Assembly: GCA_044226655.1 (NCBI GenBank)
Contig: JBGAGO010000003.1
Span: 1-64,000, forward strand
DNA from: JBEVOS01 sp044226655
GTDB lineage: Bacteria; Pseudomonadota; Alphaproteobacteria; Caulobacterales; Aquidulcibacteraceae
Direction: 5' to 3'
DNA: 64,000 nt
This document shows, piece after piece, positions 19,012-26,695 of the stretch. The translations under genes and the position numbers were made by a program. Numbering within the stretch: position 1 is the first letter of the stretch; each line of letters opens with the position of its first letter. The notes beneath the pieces were generated by a model that was not told the origin of the DNA, did no database searches, and was given only the letters and a program-made list of their open reading frames with translations.

Positions 19012-19693
19012 ATGGCCGAAGCTTTTCCTGTCGTGTTCGCGCTCTATCCCAACATCACGCAACTCGATTGCCACCGGCCCCTACGAAGTGTTCGCGCGTC
19101 TGCCGGGCGCTGAGATCATCCTCGCCTCGCGCGAAGGCGGAACGATAGAGGGCGATGGCGGCATCACCTTCGCCAATGTGAAGAAGCTCGCCGACATTCC
19201 GTCCTGCGCGCTGATCAGCGTGCCCGGCGGCTTCGGAACTATCGCGGCGATGGAGGATGAGGAATTCGTCGCGCAGTGCGCTGCTTGGCGGGCACCGCGA
19301 AATACGTCACCTCCGTCTGCACAGGCTCGCTGCTGCTCGGCGCTGGTCTGCTCAACGGCAAGAACGCGGCGTGCCATTGGGCGTGGCGCGATCTGCTCGC
19401 GCATTTCGGCGCGACGCCCGATCCTTCACGCGTGGTGCGCGATGGCAATGTCATCACCGGCGGCGTCACCGCCGGCATCGATATGCCGCTGACCGTGATG
19501 AAGGAAATCGCGGGCCTGATTGGCGCAGGTGGTGCAGCTCGGCGATGGAATATGCGCCAGCTGCCGTTCAATTCCGGCCGCCCGCGAAACCGCGCCGCCG
19601 CACATCGTCGAAGCCGCGCTCGCGCGCCTCAACGCAATGCGCGATACGCGCGATCAGGCCGCCCAGCGCGCGGCGGCTGCGATGCCGGCGTGA
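19012..19693 (+). pseudogene. Isonitrile-hydratase-like DJ-1 protein, damaged copy
   Basis: Counterpart of 25849-26538. The ATG, RBS and stop are kept, but an inserted base after the QLD codons (GATTGCCACC against GATTTCACC) and later deletions break the frame. Confidence 0.75.
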
Positions 19694-20911
19694 TGCGTAT
19701 CGTCCTTCTCCCCTTGTGCCTCCCCCTTTGCAGGGGGGCGTTTTGGGAGAGAAGCGCGGCGCCTTCATCCGGCGCTGCGCCGCTGGGGGCGAGCTGCGCG
19801 CACCGCCGCCTCCCCCGTAAACGGGGGAGGAAACCCATTGCTCGATATCGTCCGCCACCAGTCGCGCTTCGGCTTCGCCGTCCCACACGCCGCGCACTTT
19901 CACGCGATTGCCGAGCTCGTCGTCGGTGAACAGCGTCTTGCCGAGCCGGCCTTTGTTCTGCGCGATGAGATGCGAGGCCGCGGCGAGAATATGCCCGGTC
20001 GAGCGGTAATTGCGTTCCAGCCGCACCACCTTGGCGCCCGGAAAATCGTGCTCGAAGCGCAGGATGTTATCGACCTCGGCGCCGCGCCAGCCATAGATCG
20101 ATTGATCGTCATCGCCGACGACGCAGAGATTCTTACTGTCCTGCGCGAGCAGCCGCAGCCACAGATACTGCGCGACATTCGTATCCTGATATTCGTCGAC
20201 CATCAGATAGCCGAGCTTGCGGTGATAGTCCGCCAGCACGTCCGGATGGGTGCGGAAGATCGCGATCATATGCATGAGCAGATCGCCGAAATCGCACGCG
20301 TTCAGAATTTTCAGCCGCTCCTGATAGAAGCGATAGAGATCGGCGCCTTTGCCTTCGGCGAAATGGAAGCGCTCATTCTTCGGCACATCCGCCGGCGCCA
20401 GCGCGCGGTTCTTCCAGCCGTCGATCAGCCCGGCCAGATTGCGCGCCGGCCAGCGTTTCTCGTCGATGTTCTCGGCCTCGATGATCTGCTTCAGCAGACG
20501 GACCTGATCGTCCGTATCCAAAATCGTGAAGCTCGATTTGAGGCCCACGAGTTCGGCGTGCGCGCGCAGCATTCGCGCGCTGATCGAATGGAAGGTGCCG
20601 AGCCAGGGGATGCCCTGCGCGCCCGGTCCCATCAGATGTTCGACGCGCTCGCGCATTTCGCGCGCGGCCTTGTTGGTGAAGGTGACGGCCAGCACGCCCC
20701 AGGGCTTGGCCTTGCCGGTGGTGATGAGATGCGCGAGCCGCGTCGTCAGCACGCGCGTCTTGCCGGTGCCGGCGCCGGCCAGCACCAGAACCGGCCCGTC
20801 GAGCGCCTCCACCGCGGCGCGCTGCTCGGGATTGAGCGCCTCCAGATAGGGCGCTGCAGCGCGCGCGCGCTGTGAGATCGGAAGCGGGTCCATCGATTCG
20901 GCCAAACTCAT
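19568..20911 (-). pseudogene. uvrD: UvrD N-terminal half, truncated by the duplication junction
   Basis: ATG at 20911 followed by about 357 error-free residues with all N-terminal helicase motifs (GAGTGKT, VDEYQDTN, GDDDQSIYGW, ERNYRSTG), through DIEQW near 19840. The frame then runs into the junction repeat and about 90 unrelated residues to a stop at 19568; domains 2A/2B and motifs V-VI are missing. Joined to the C-terminal half at 11596-12930 it would give a full-length helicase apart from the repeat insert. Confidence 0.85.
19694..19837. repeat. Hybrid palindromic repeat at the junction of the two copies
   Basis: The left end matches the start of the repeat after the clean DJ-1 gene (CGTCCTTCTCCCCTTGTG). 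The right end (GCGCACCGCCGCCTCCCCCG onward) matches the element inside uvrD. The middle holds another hairpin (CCCCCTTTGCAGGGGGG) seen at neither parent site. The junction of the duplication therefore falls exactly in repeat DNA, as expected for either repeat-mediated recombination or repeat-induced misassembly. Confidence 0.7.
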
Positions 20912-21015
20912 AGATGAGTTTAGCACGAAGCAAGAACAAGTTTCAGCTGTCTGCACTGTTTCCGCGCCGGAACCGCGCCGAGCGCGCGCCGTTGCTGTCG
21001 CGAAGGAGACAGATC

Positions 21016-21216
21016 GTGCCAGCGCTTCACAGATCGCCGCGCAGCCCCGCCCCCTGGATCGCACTTGTCATCGGCGTGCTGTTCGCGCTCATCGCCATCG
21101 CGGGCGCGGCGGCGATCATGACGCAGCCCCAAGCGCAATCGCAGCTCGATATGCGCGTCTTGCCGCCACAGGCGCCGGGCTTGCCAAATCCGTCATTGCC
21201 CACGATCCCTGGCTGA
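21016..21216 (+). CDS. Small single-span membrane protein
   Basis: 66 residues starting at GTG with a good AAGGAGA Shine-Dalgarno 7 nt upstream. One transmembrane helix (WIALVIGVLFALIAIAGAAA), then a short Pro/Gln-rich tail. The start was chosen over the upstream ATG at 20914 because that longer frame overlaps the uvrD start on the other strand. The stop overlaps the next start (TGATG), so the pair is translationally coupled. Family not recognised. Confidence 0.65.
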   Translation: MPALHRSPRSPAPWIALVIGVLFALIAIAGAAAIMTQPQAQSQLDMRVLPPQAPGLPNPSLPTIPG

Positions 21217-21617
21217 TGCGTGGATCGATTGCTGTTGTCCTGGCGCTTTGCCTCGCCGCGTGCGGCCCCGCGCCCGCGCCCTCCAGTCCCGCGACGATCG
21301 GCGATCCCGAACTTATCCCCCATACCCTGCCGCCTGCTAATATGAGCGCGCCCCGTTTTGTGGGGCGGTGGGCGACGGCGAACGATGCGTGCGAGACCAC
21401 GCCCTGGCTGTTCCAGGCCCAGAGCCTGAAGGCGCCGGAGCTCGATTGCGCCTTCACCGACGTCCAGACCGTCGAGGGCGGCTACGACATCACCGCCCGG
21501 TGCGTGGCGCCGCATGACACGCCCCTGCGGCTCCGGTTTGCGGAGGACGCCCAGGCGCTGCTGGTCGATGGCGACGATTGGCCCCCGACCAGTTTGATTT
21601 TCTGCGGGCGGCCTTGA
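21216..21617 (+). CDS. Putative lipoprotein
   Basis: 133 residues with a short type II signal peptide (MRGSIAVVLALCLAACGP; lipobox LAAC). The mature domain begins after a Pro-rich linker, with FVGRWATANDACET and later four cysteines that could form disulphides. The FVGRWA...C...C pattern resembles small secreted beta-barrel domains, but no family is certain. Overlaps the upstream small membrane gene by 1 nt. Confidence 0.72.
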   Translation: MRGSIAVVLALCLAACGPAPAPSSPATIGDPELIPHTLPPANMSAPRFVGRWATANDACETTPWLFQAQSLKAPELDCAFTDVQTVEGGYDITARCVAPHDTPLRLRFAEDAQALLVDGDDWPPTSLIFCGRP

Positions 21618-21648
21618 CCAGTGTGTAAGTAACGGCTTACGGTTAGCT

Positions 21649-21960
21649 GTGGCTTACCAAGCAGCTCTCGCCGTCCTGGCCGATCCGACTCGCCGCGCCG
21701 TGCTGGAGCATCTGCGCGCCGGCCCGCGCACGGTGGGGGAGATCGCCGCGCTGATGCCGGTCAGCCGGCCGGCGGTGTCCCAGCATCTGAAGGCGCTCAA
21801 AGAGGCTGGCCTGGTGAAAGATGCGCCGCGTGGAACGGCGCGCCTCTACCGGCTGCATGCGGAGGGCTTGCGCGAGGTGCGCGAGTATCTGGACTCGTTC
21901 TGGGGCGACGCGCTGGCCGCGTTCAAGGATTTTGCGGAGGGCGAACATGACGGCGATTGA
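21649..21960 (+). CDS. ArsR-family transcriptional regulator
   Basis: 103 residues, GTG start. Winged helix-turn-helix of the ArsR/SmtB type: DPTRRAVLEHLRAGPRTVGE, then recognition helix SRPAVSQHLKALKEAGLV and wing APRGTARLYRL. No metal-binding CxC motif, so this is the type usually paired with SRPBCC (AHSA1) proteins, as here: the next gene overlaps it by 14 bp. Probably autoregulates the arsR-SRPBCC-GST operon (inference). The imperfect TAAGTAACGGCTTAC repeat just upstream of the start (about 21626-21640) could be its operator. Confidence 0.9.
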   Translation: MAYQAALAVLADPTRRAVLEHLRAGPRTVGEIAALMPVSRPAVSQHLKALKEAGLVKDAPRGTARLYRLHAEGLREVREYLDSFWGDALAAFKDFAEGEHDGD

Positions 21961-22417
21961 GATCGCGCCGGTCGTCAAGACGATCGAGGTGGCGCGCAGC
22001 GCCGAGGATGCGTTTCAGCTGTTCACCGCCCGCATGGGCGGTTGGTGGCCGACGGACACGCATTCGCGCGCGCAATCCAAGCTCGGCGAAAAGGTCGTCT
22101 CCGTCACCGTCGAACCGCGCGTCGGCGGGCGCGTCTTCGAGACGCTGCAGGATGGCCGCACGCTCGATTGGGCCGAGGTGCTGGCCTTCGAGCCCGGCAA
22201 ATTGTTCGAGATGAGTTGGCGTCTCGGCCGCGAGCAAACGCAATGGAGCATCGTCGCGGTGGCGTTCGACGCGCTCGGCCCGTCGCGCTGCCGCGTCACG
22301 CTCACCCATTCCGGCTGGGAGAACACGGCCGAAGGCGCCAAGACGCGCGAGTCCTACAACAATGGCTGGGTCAAAGTGTTCGAACAGGGCTTCGCCGCCT
22401 TCGCCGAACGCGCGTGA
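21947..22417 (+). CDS. SRPBCC (AHSA1-like) domain protein
   Basis: 156-residue START-like lipid or ligand-binding fold: VVKTIEVARSAEDAFQLFTA at the N terminus, WWPTDTHS, GGRVFETLQDGRTLDWAEVL, and a C-terminal YNNGWVKVFEQGFAAFAE helix. Common partner of ArsR regulators; ligand unknown. Overlaps arsR by 14 bp and precedes the GST gene by 14 bp, so all three are one operon. Confidence 0.88.
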   Translation: MTAIEIAPVVKTIEVARSAEDAFQLFTARMGGWWPTDTHSRAQSKLGEKVVSVTVEPRVGGRVFETLQDGRTLDWAEVLAFEPGKLFEMSWRLGREQTQWSIVAVAFDALGPSRCRVTLTHSGWENTAEGAKTRESYNNGWVKVFEQGFAAFAERA

Positions 22418-22431
22418 GAGAAGGGGAAGTC

Positions 22432-23076
22432 ATGGCTCTGTCGCTCTATGCGTTTCCGCCCAGTCCGCGCAGCTTCAAGCCGATCGCGGTGATCGAGCAT
22501 TTGGGCTTGCCCTATGATTTGCGCTGGGTCGATCTGTCGAAGGGCGAACAGAAATCGCCGGCCTATGCGGCGATCAACATCAATCAGAAGGCGCCCGCGC
22601 TCGAGGATGATGGCCTGGTGATCTGGGAATCGAACGCGATCGTCGCCTATCTCGCCAGCAAGGATTTCGGCAGCGGCTTGCTGCCGCGCGATGAGCGCGC
22701 CCGCGCCGACGTGATGCGCTGGCTGTTCTGGGAATCGAGCACCTGGGATCCGGCCTGCGCGATCCTGGTGTTCGAGCGTTTCGTGAAGCAGGCGTTCGGC
22801 GCCGGCGCGCCCGATCCGGCGCAGATCGCAATCGGCCTCGAGAAATTCCACGCCGCCGCCGCCATCCTCGAACACCATCTGGAAGGGCGCGCGTTCCTGT
22901 GCGGCGAAGGGGTCACGGTCGCCGATTTCGCCATCGGCGCCTCCATGACCATGGCGGAGCCGGCGCAGTTTCCGATGGAATCCTATCCGAATCTGCGCGC
23001 CTGGGCCGCACGGCTCGCCGAACTGCCCGCGTGGTCGCGCGCCCGGGCGCGTCAGGCCCGGCCCGCCGCCGCCTGA
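22432..23076 (+). CDS. Glutathione S-transferase family protein
   Basis: 214 residues. Thioredoxin-like N-terminal domain (LSLYAFPPSPRSFKPIAVIE; NQKAPALEDDG; WESNAIVAYLA) and all-alpha C-terminal domain (FLCGEGVTVADFAIGASMTM with the N-capping T-V-A-D motif). Cytoplasmic; the substrate is not predictable. Third gene of the arsR operon; AAGGGGAAG lies before the ATG. A hairpin terminator follows at 23094. Confidence 0.92.
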   Translation: MALSLYAFPPSPRSFKPIAVIEHLGLPYDLRWVDLSKGEQKSPAYAAININQKAPALEDDGLVIWESNAIVAYLASKDFGSGLLPRDERARADVMRWLFWESSTWDPACAILVFERFVKQAFGAGAPDPAQIAIGLEKFHAAAAILEHHLEGRAFLCGEGVTVADFAIGASMTMAEPAQFPMESYPNLRAWAARLAELPAWSRARARQARPAAA

Positions 23077-23093
23077 TCGCGGTCGACGACCAA

Positions 23094-23120
23094 AAGGGCG
23101 CAGCGTTTTGCTGCGCCCTT
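23094..23120. terminator. Hairpin between GST gene and small membrane gene
   Basis: Perfect stem AAGGGCGCAGC / GCTGCGCCCTT around a GTTTT-like loop, placed between convergent genes. Runs of A before and no long T run after; likely a bidirectional terminator. In copy 1 (about 16286-16311) one arm carries a deletion. Confidence 0.65.
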
Positions 23121-23146
23121 CGGCCGCTCCGACCGCCTTTGGGGGC

Positions 23147-23254
23147 TTACGCGACCATCTGGGCGGCTTGCCCAAACGTCGCGAGCACGGCCGGAACGAA
23201 CACCAAGGCCCCGGCCAGCAGGGCGTAGACACGGATGGAGGACATGCCGCGCAT
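23147..23254 (-). CDS. 35-residue membrane peptide
   Basis: A short ORF reading MRGMSSIRVYALLAGALVFV and ending GQAAQMVA. One hydrophobic helix spans almost the whole peptide. A strong AAGGAG Shine-Dalgarno lies 7 nt before the ATG. The sequence is conserved in the duplicate copy except for its last codons. Below the usual gene-calling cut-off. No family recognised; it could be a small inner-membrane protein or an export-signal remnant. Confidence 0.6.
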   Translation of the reverse strand: MRGMSSIRVYALLAGALVFVPAVLATFGQAAQMVA

Positions 23255-23731
23255 TGCTGGCTCCTTCGGCGCATCGCGGAAAGCGATGAAAAGACCTTAG
23301 AGCCGGGGCCGCCCGCCCGCCGTGACGGCGGTAACGCGCGCCGCGTCGCCCTGAGGGCCTGGCCGTTTACGTTTCGCCAAATCGGAACAATTGGCCGCGC
23401 CAGCTCGCCCGCCGCGCGGCACGATCCTCGCAAGCCCCTGGCCCGTAAGGCTTATGCCTCGGGACAGTCCTGTTGCAGATGAGCCGCAGACGACCAAGGA
23501 AGGGCAGCGCTTTTCCAAGCATTAACAAATTGTGTATCGCCCGGCCGGGGCGCCGCGTGTAAGGGCGCGTGGTTCCGCGGCAGGATGATCGCGGAATGAC
23601 CTGAGGTATCGGGTGCGTCAATTTGAGACAAATCTCTCGAATTCCGCGCCGCGATTAATACGGGGTTAGTCATTTTGAGGATTCTCTGGCTTCGACTTGC
23701 CAGCTTTGCGGGCGCCATACGGACGCAAGTG
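23255..23731. other. Non-coding stretch upstream of the hydrolase gene
   Basis: About 475 bp with no gene I can support. It is locally AT-richer near 23515-23545 (CATTAACAAATTGTG) and 23620-23680 (AATTTGAGACAAATCTC, a short palindrome-like stretch, then GATTAATACGG). These are plausible promoter DNA for the flanking divergent genes. No tRNA, riboswitch or repeat was recognised. Confidence 0.5.
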
Positions 23732-24742
23732 ATGGTGGAGATCGAACGGAACCCAATGGCCGTGCGCCAAGGCGCAGCGGCAGTAGCGTGCATGGCGGCT
23801 GCGGCCGTCGCGCTGCCTGTCATCGCGCATCGCGCGGCCGATCAGCGTGCGGGCGCCGATACGGCGCAGCTCGCGTCGTATCAAACGGATCTGGGCGGCG
23901 ATTTGTTCGTCTCCACGTCCGAGCCGAACGCACGTCTCCAGCTGGTCGCGGAGCGGACGTCCGATGGGCTGCGCGCCCGCGGCGTCGGCGCGCTCGTCAC
24001 CAATGGGGCGGACACCCACGCCATGCTGGTCCAGGCGGCTCTGCGCGGCTCGTTCGCCGATGCGGCGGCCGAGCCCGATCGCGCCATCAACCCGCGTGAG
24101 CTCTCCTGCATGGCGCAGGCGATCTATTATGAAGCGCGCGGCGAATCCTATCGCGGCCAGGTCGCGGTCGGCGAAGTGGTGATGAACCGGGTCCGCTCGG
24201 GCATCTATCCGGGCTCGATCTGCGGCGTGGTTTACCAGGGCTCGCACCGCGCCACGGGCTGCCAATTCACCTTCACCTGCGACGGCTCGCTCGATCGCGG
24301 CCCGAAGGGGCCGGCCTGGGCCCGCGCCCAAGCGGTCGCGCGGCAGGTCATGCTTGGCTACACCCGCCCGATCACGGCGCGCGCCACGCACTATCACACC
24401 GCTGCGGTCGATCCCTATTGGTCCTCCTCGCTGATCGAGACGGGCCGGGTGGGCGATCACATCTTCTATCGCTTCCCGACGCGGGCGGAGCGCGCGCGCC
24501 TGGTGGAGGCGGGCCTCATCCGCCGCGCCCCGCGTAGCGCCTCGGTCGAAGCCGCCGCCGACATTCCGGATGTGACGCTCGACGAAACCCAAGGCGGCGG
24601 CGAAGACGCCGCGCCGGTCGCGCAACCCGCGCCGGCGGCGACAATCGCTGCGCCCGCCGCGGATGCGGCCGCCCCGATCGCGCATGGGCCCGCCGCCCCG
24701 CCGATCCCGGCCAAGACCGGCGACGTCGAAATCGCGACCTGA
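23732..24742 (+). CDS. SleB-family cell wall hydrolase
   Basis: 336 residues from the ATG at 23732 (TTG at 23675 is a possible longer start; ATG at 23756 a shorter one). N-terminal hydrophobic anchor (VACMAAAAVALPVIA). The Hydrolase_2 domain has the catalytic Glu in IYYEARGESYRGQVAVGEVVMNR and typical QGSHRATGCQFTFTCDG and ARATHYHTAAVDPYW segments. A Pro/Ala-rich tail follows. It cleaves peptidoglycan glycan strands in the periplasm. Length and motif order are normal for alphaproteobacterial SleB-like enzymes. Confidence 0.88.
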   Translation: MVEIERNPMAVRQGAAAVACMAAAAVALPVIAHRAADQRAGADTAQLASYQTDLGGDLFVSTSEPNARLQLVAERTSDGLRARGVGALVTNGADTHAMLVQAALRGSFADAAAEPDRAINPRELSCMAQAIYYEARGESYRGQVAVGEVVMNRVRSGIYPGSICGVVYQGSHRATGCQFTFTCDGSLDRGPKGPAWARAQAVARQVMLGYTRPITARATHYHTAAVDPYWSSSLIETGRVGDHIFYRFPTRAERARLVEAGLIRRAPRSASVEAAADIPDVTLDETQGGGEDAAPVAQPAPAATIAAPAADAAAPIAHGPAAPPIPAKTGDVEIAT

Positions 24743-24752
24743 GCTTTTGCTT

Positions 24753-24795
24753 TCTCCGCCCCCTGAAAGGGCGAGGCTGGGAGGGGGTGAGCCGC
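24753..24795. repeat. Palindromic repeat, GGGGGTGAGCCGC type
   Basis: Degenerate single copy (GCCCCCTGAAAGGGCGAGG, then GGGAGGGGGTGAGCCGC) between convergent genes, probably serving as their terminator. The equivalent in copy 1 is at about 17920-17963. Confidence 0.65.
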
Positions 24796-24826
24796 AAGCT
24801 CGCCCCCTCTTTTGTTTGCGACCGCC

Positions 24827-25762
24827 TTACCCGCGCTTCAACGCGGAGGGCGCCGCGCCGAACAGGCGCTGAAAGGCGCGCCGCATCCGCTCGGGATCGC
24901 CGAAGCCCGTCTCGCGCGCGACCTCCTGAACCGAGCGCGCGCCGCTTTCGAGCGCCGCGCGCGCGGCCTCGGCGCGCAGACGTTCAACGGCCTTCGCCGG
25001 CGTCACGCCTGTCTCCGCTTGAAACGCGCGCGCGAAATTGCGCGGGCTCATCGCGACATAAGCAGCAAGGTCTTCAACGCTGAGCGGCGCCGCGAGATGG
25101 CTGCGGATGTGATCGAGCAAAGGCGCGAAGCGTCCATCGGCGCGCTCCATGTCGAGCAGCGCGGAGAATTGCGATTGCCCGCCGGGCCGGCGGCGATAGA
25201 CGACCAATTGCTGCGCCACGCGCCGCGCGATGTCTTCGCCCAGATCGGCCGCGATCAGCGCAAGCGAAAGATCAATGCCCGCCGTGATGCCGGCGCTCGT
25301 CCAGATTTTTCCCGCGCGCACGAATATGCGATCGGGGTCGAGCCGCGCTTTGGGAAAACGCCGCGCGAAATCATCGCACGCGCTCCAATGCGTGGTGCAG
25401 GCTTTATTGTCGAGCAAGCCCGCCTCAGCGAGCAGAAAGGCGCCTGAGCACACGCTCGTCACGCGCCGCGCATGTGTGAAACAGGCGTGCAGAAATTTCT
25501 GCGTCTTCGCATCGCGCATTGCGCTGCGCGTGCCTTCGCCGCCGGCGATGACAAGCGTATCGATCGCATCGGCGCGCCCAAACGCGTCGGCCTGCATCGA
25601 TGCGCCCGAGGTGCTCGCGATCAAGCCGGGCTGCGCCGCGATGATCTTGAGCGCATAGGCGCCGGGCTGATAGCGCCCCGCGATTTCGAACGCCGCGATC
25701 GGGCCGGCCGCATCGAGCAGCTGGAATTGCGGGAAGATCAGAAAGGCGACGCGGCGGGGCAT
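24827..25762 (-). CDS. GlxA-family AraC-type regulator (DJ-1/PfpI + HTH)
   Basis: 311 residues. N-terminal DJ-1/PfpI domain (RRVAFLIFPQFQLLDAAGP; VTSVCSGAFLLAEAGLLDN with the nucleophile-position Cys) and C-terminal double AraC HTH (HIRSHLAAPLSVEDLAAYVA; SVQEVARETGFGDPERMRRA). It lies head to head with an isonitrile-hydratase-like gene, 86 bp apart, an arrangement like inhR-inhA of Pseudomonas. It most likely activates that gene (inference). Confidence 0.92.
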   Translation of the reverse strand: MPRRVAFLIFPQFQLLDAAGPIAAFEIAGRYQPGAYALKIIAAQPGLIASTSGASMQADAFGRADAIDTLVIAGGEGTRSAMRDAKTQKFLHACFTHARRVTSVCSGAFLLAEAGLLDNKACTTHWSACDDFARRFPKARLDPDRIFVRAGKIWTSAGITAGIDLSLALIAADLGEDIARRVAQQLVVYRRRPGGQSQFSALLDMERADGRFAPLLDHIRSHLAAPLSVEDLAAYVAMSPRNFARAFQAETGVTPAKAVERLRAEAARAALESGARSVQEVARETGFGDPERMRRAFQRLFGAAPSALKRG

Positions 25763-25848
25763 GGCGGAAAAGGTGGGATGAACGTCATTTCAGCCAAAGC
25801 CTAGAACGCGCATTATGATCGCGTCAACGCCGTTTCGAGGAGGCCCTC
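25763..25848. promoter_or_regulatory. Divergent promoter region, regulator / DJ-1 enzyme
   Basis: 86-bp gap between divergent starts. It contains GCGCATTATGATCGCG, a mild dyad that might be an activator site, and AGGAGG immediately before the enzyme ATG. Core promoter boxes cannot be fixed by eye. Confidence 0.45.
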
Positions 25849-26538
25849 ATGGCCGAAGCTTTTCCCGTCGTGTTCGCGCTCTATCCCAACATCACGCAGC
25901 TCGATTTCACCGGCCCCTACGAAGTGTTCGCGCGTCTGCCGGGCGCTGAGATCATCCTCGCCTCGCGCGAAGGCGGAACTATAGAGGGCGATGGCGGCAT
26001 CACCTTCGCCAACGTGAAGAAGCTCGCCGACATTCCGTCCTGCGCGCTGATCAGCGTGCCCGGCGGCTTCGGCACCATCGCGGCGATGGAGGATGAGGAA
26101 TTCGTGGCGCAGGTGCGCCGCCTCGCGGGCACGGCGACATACGTCACCTCCGTCTGCACCGGCTCGCTGCTGCTCGGCGCCGCCGGCCTGCTCAACGGCA
26201 AGAACGCGGCCTGCCATTGGGCGTGGCGCGATCTGCTCGCGCATTTTGGCGCGACGCCCGATCCCGCGCGCGTGGTGCGCGACGGCAATGTCATCACGGG
26301 CGGCGGCGTCACCGCCGGCATCGATATGGCGCTGACCGTGATGAAGGAAATCGCGGGGCCTGATTATGCGCAGGTGGTGCAGCTCGCGATGGAATATGCG
26401 CCGGCGCCGCCGTTCAATTCCGGCCGCCCTGAAACCGCGCCGCCGCATATTGTCGAAGCCGCGCTCGCGCGCCTCAACGCCATGCGCGATACGCGCGATC
26501 AGGCCGCACAGCGCGCGGCGGCCGCGATGCCGGCGTGA
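25849..26538 (+). CDS. DJ-1/PfpI protein, isonitrile hydratase-like
   Basis: 229 residues of the DJ-1 superfamily. ITQLDFTGPYEVFARLPG at the N terminus, ISVPGGFGT, and the nucleophile elbow VTSVCTGSLLLGAAGLL (catalytic Cys) followed by HWAWRDLL match isonitrile hydratases, which convert isonitriles to N-formamides. Good AGGAGG Shine-Dalgarno. No signal peptide. It sits divergent to its likely AraC-type regulator. The enzyme class is probable; the natural substrate is not known. Confidence 0.85.
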   Translation: MAEAFPVVFALYPNITQLDFTGPYEVFARLPGAEIILASREGGTIEGDGGITFANVKKLADIPSCALISVPGGFGTIAAMEDEEFVAQVRRLAGTATYVTSVCTGSLLLGAAGLLNGKNAACHWAWRDLLAHFGATPDPARVVRDGNVITGGGVTAGIDMALTVMKEIAGPDYAQVVQLAMEYAPAPPFNSGRPETAPPHIVEAALARLNAMRDTRDQAAQRAAAAMPA

Positions 26539-26547
26539 TGCGCATCG

Positions 26548-26691
26548 TCCTTCTCCCCTTGTGGGAGAAGGTGGATCGCCGCGAAGCGGCGAGACGGATG
26601 AGGGGTGTCGACGCTTTGTTCTGAAAGAAAAACGCAAGCACCCCTCATCCGGCGCTTCGCGCCACCTTCTCCCACAAGGGGAGAAGGACGC
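26548..26691. repeat. Inverted pair of palindromic repeats (CTTCTCCC...GGATGAGGGGTG type)
   Basis: Near-perfect inverted repeat with ~57-bp arms (CTTCTCCCCTTGTGGGAGAA...GACGGATGAGGGGTG and reverse complement) around a ~33-bp AT-richer loop. Nearly identical to 7929-8069. It lies between convergent genes and forms the right border of the duplicated segment. Confidence 0.85.
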
Positions 26692-26695
26692 GGCT

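Larger units (their letters stand above)
13020..19711. repeat. First copy of a ~6.7-kb duplicated segment (frame-damaged)
   Basis: Collinear with about 19803-26556. Anchor points: 13055 matches 19838, and the DJ-1-gene stop at 19693 matches 26538. Copy 1 is a net 62 nt shorter. Nearly every gene in it is frameshifted, while the second copy is clean. Substitutions between copies fall mainly at synonymous third positions. Most likely a strain-variant haplotype with uncorrected long-read indels joined in by misassembly. A real tandem duplication is the alternative. Confidence 0.85.
19803..26556. repeat. Second copy of the ~6.7-kb duplicated segment (clean)
   Basis: Collinear with 13020-19711 but with intact reading frames throughout. 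It contains the uvrD N-terminal half and eight complete genes. The gene-level entries for this copy should be taken as the valid annotation of the locus. Confidence 0.85.
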
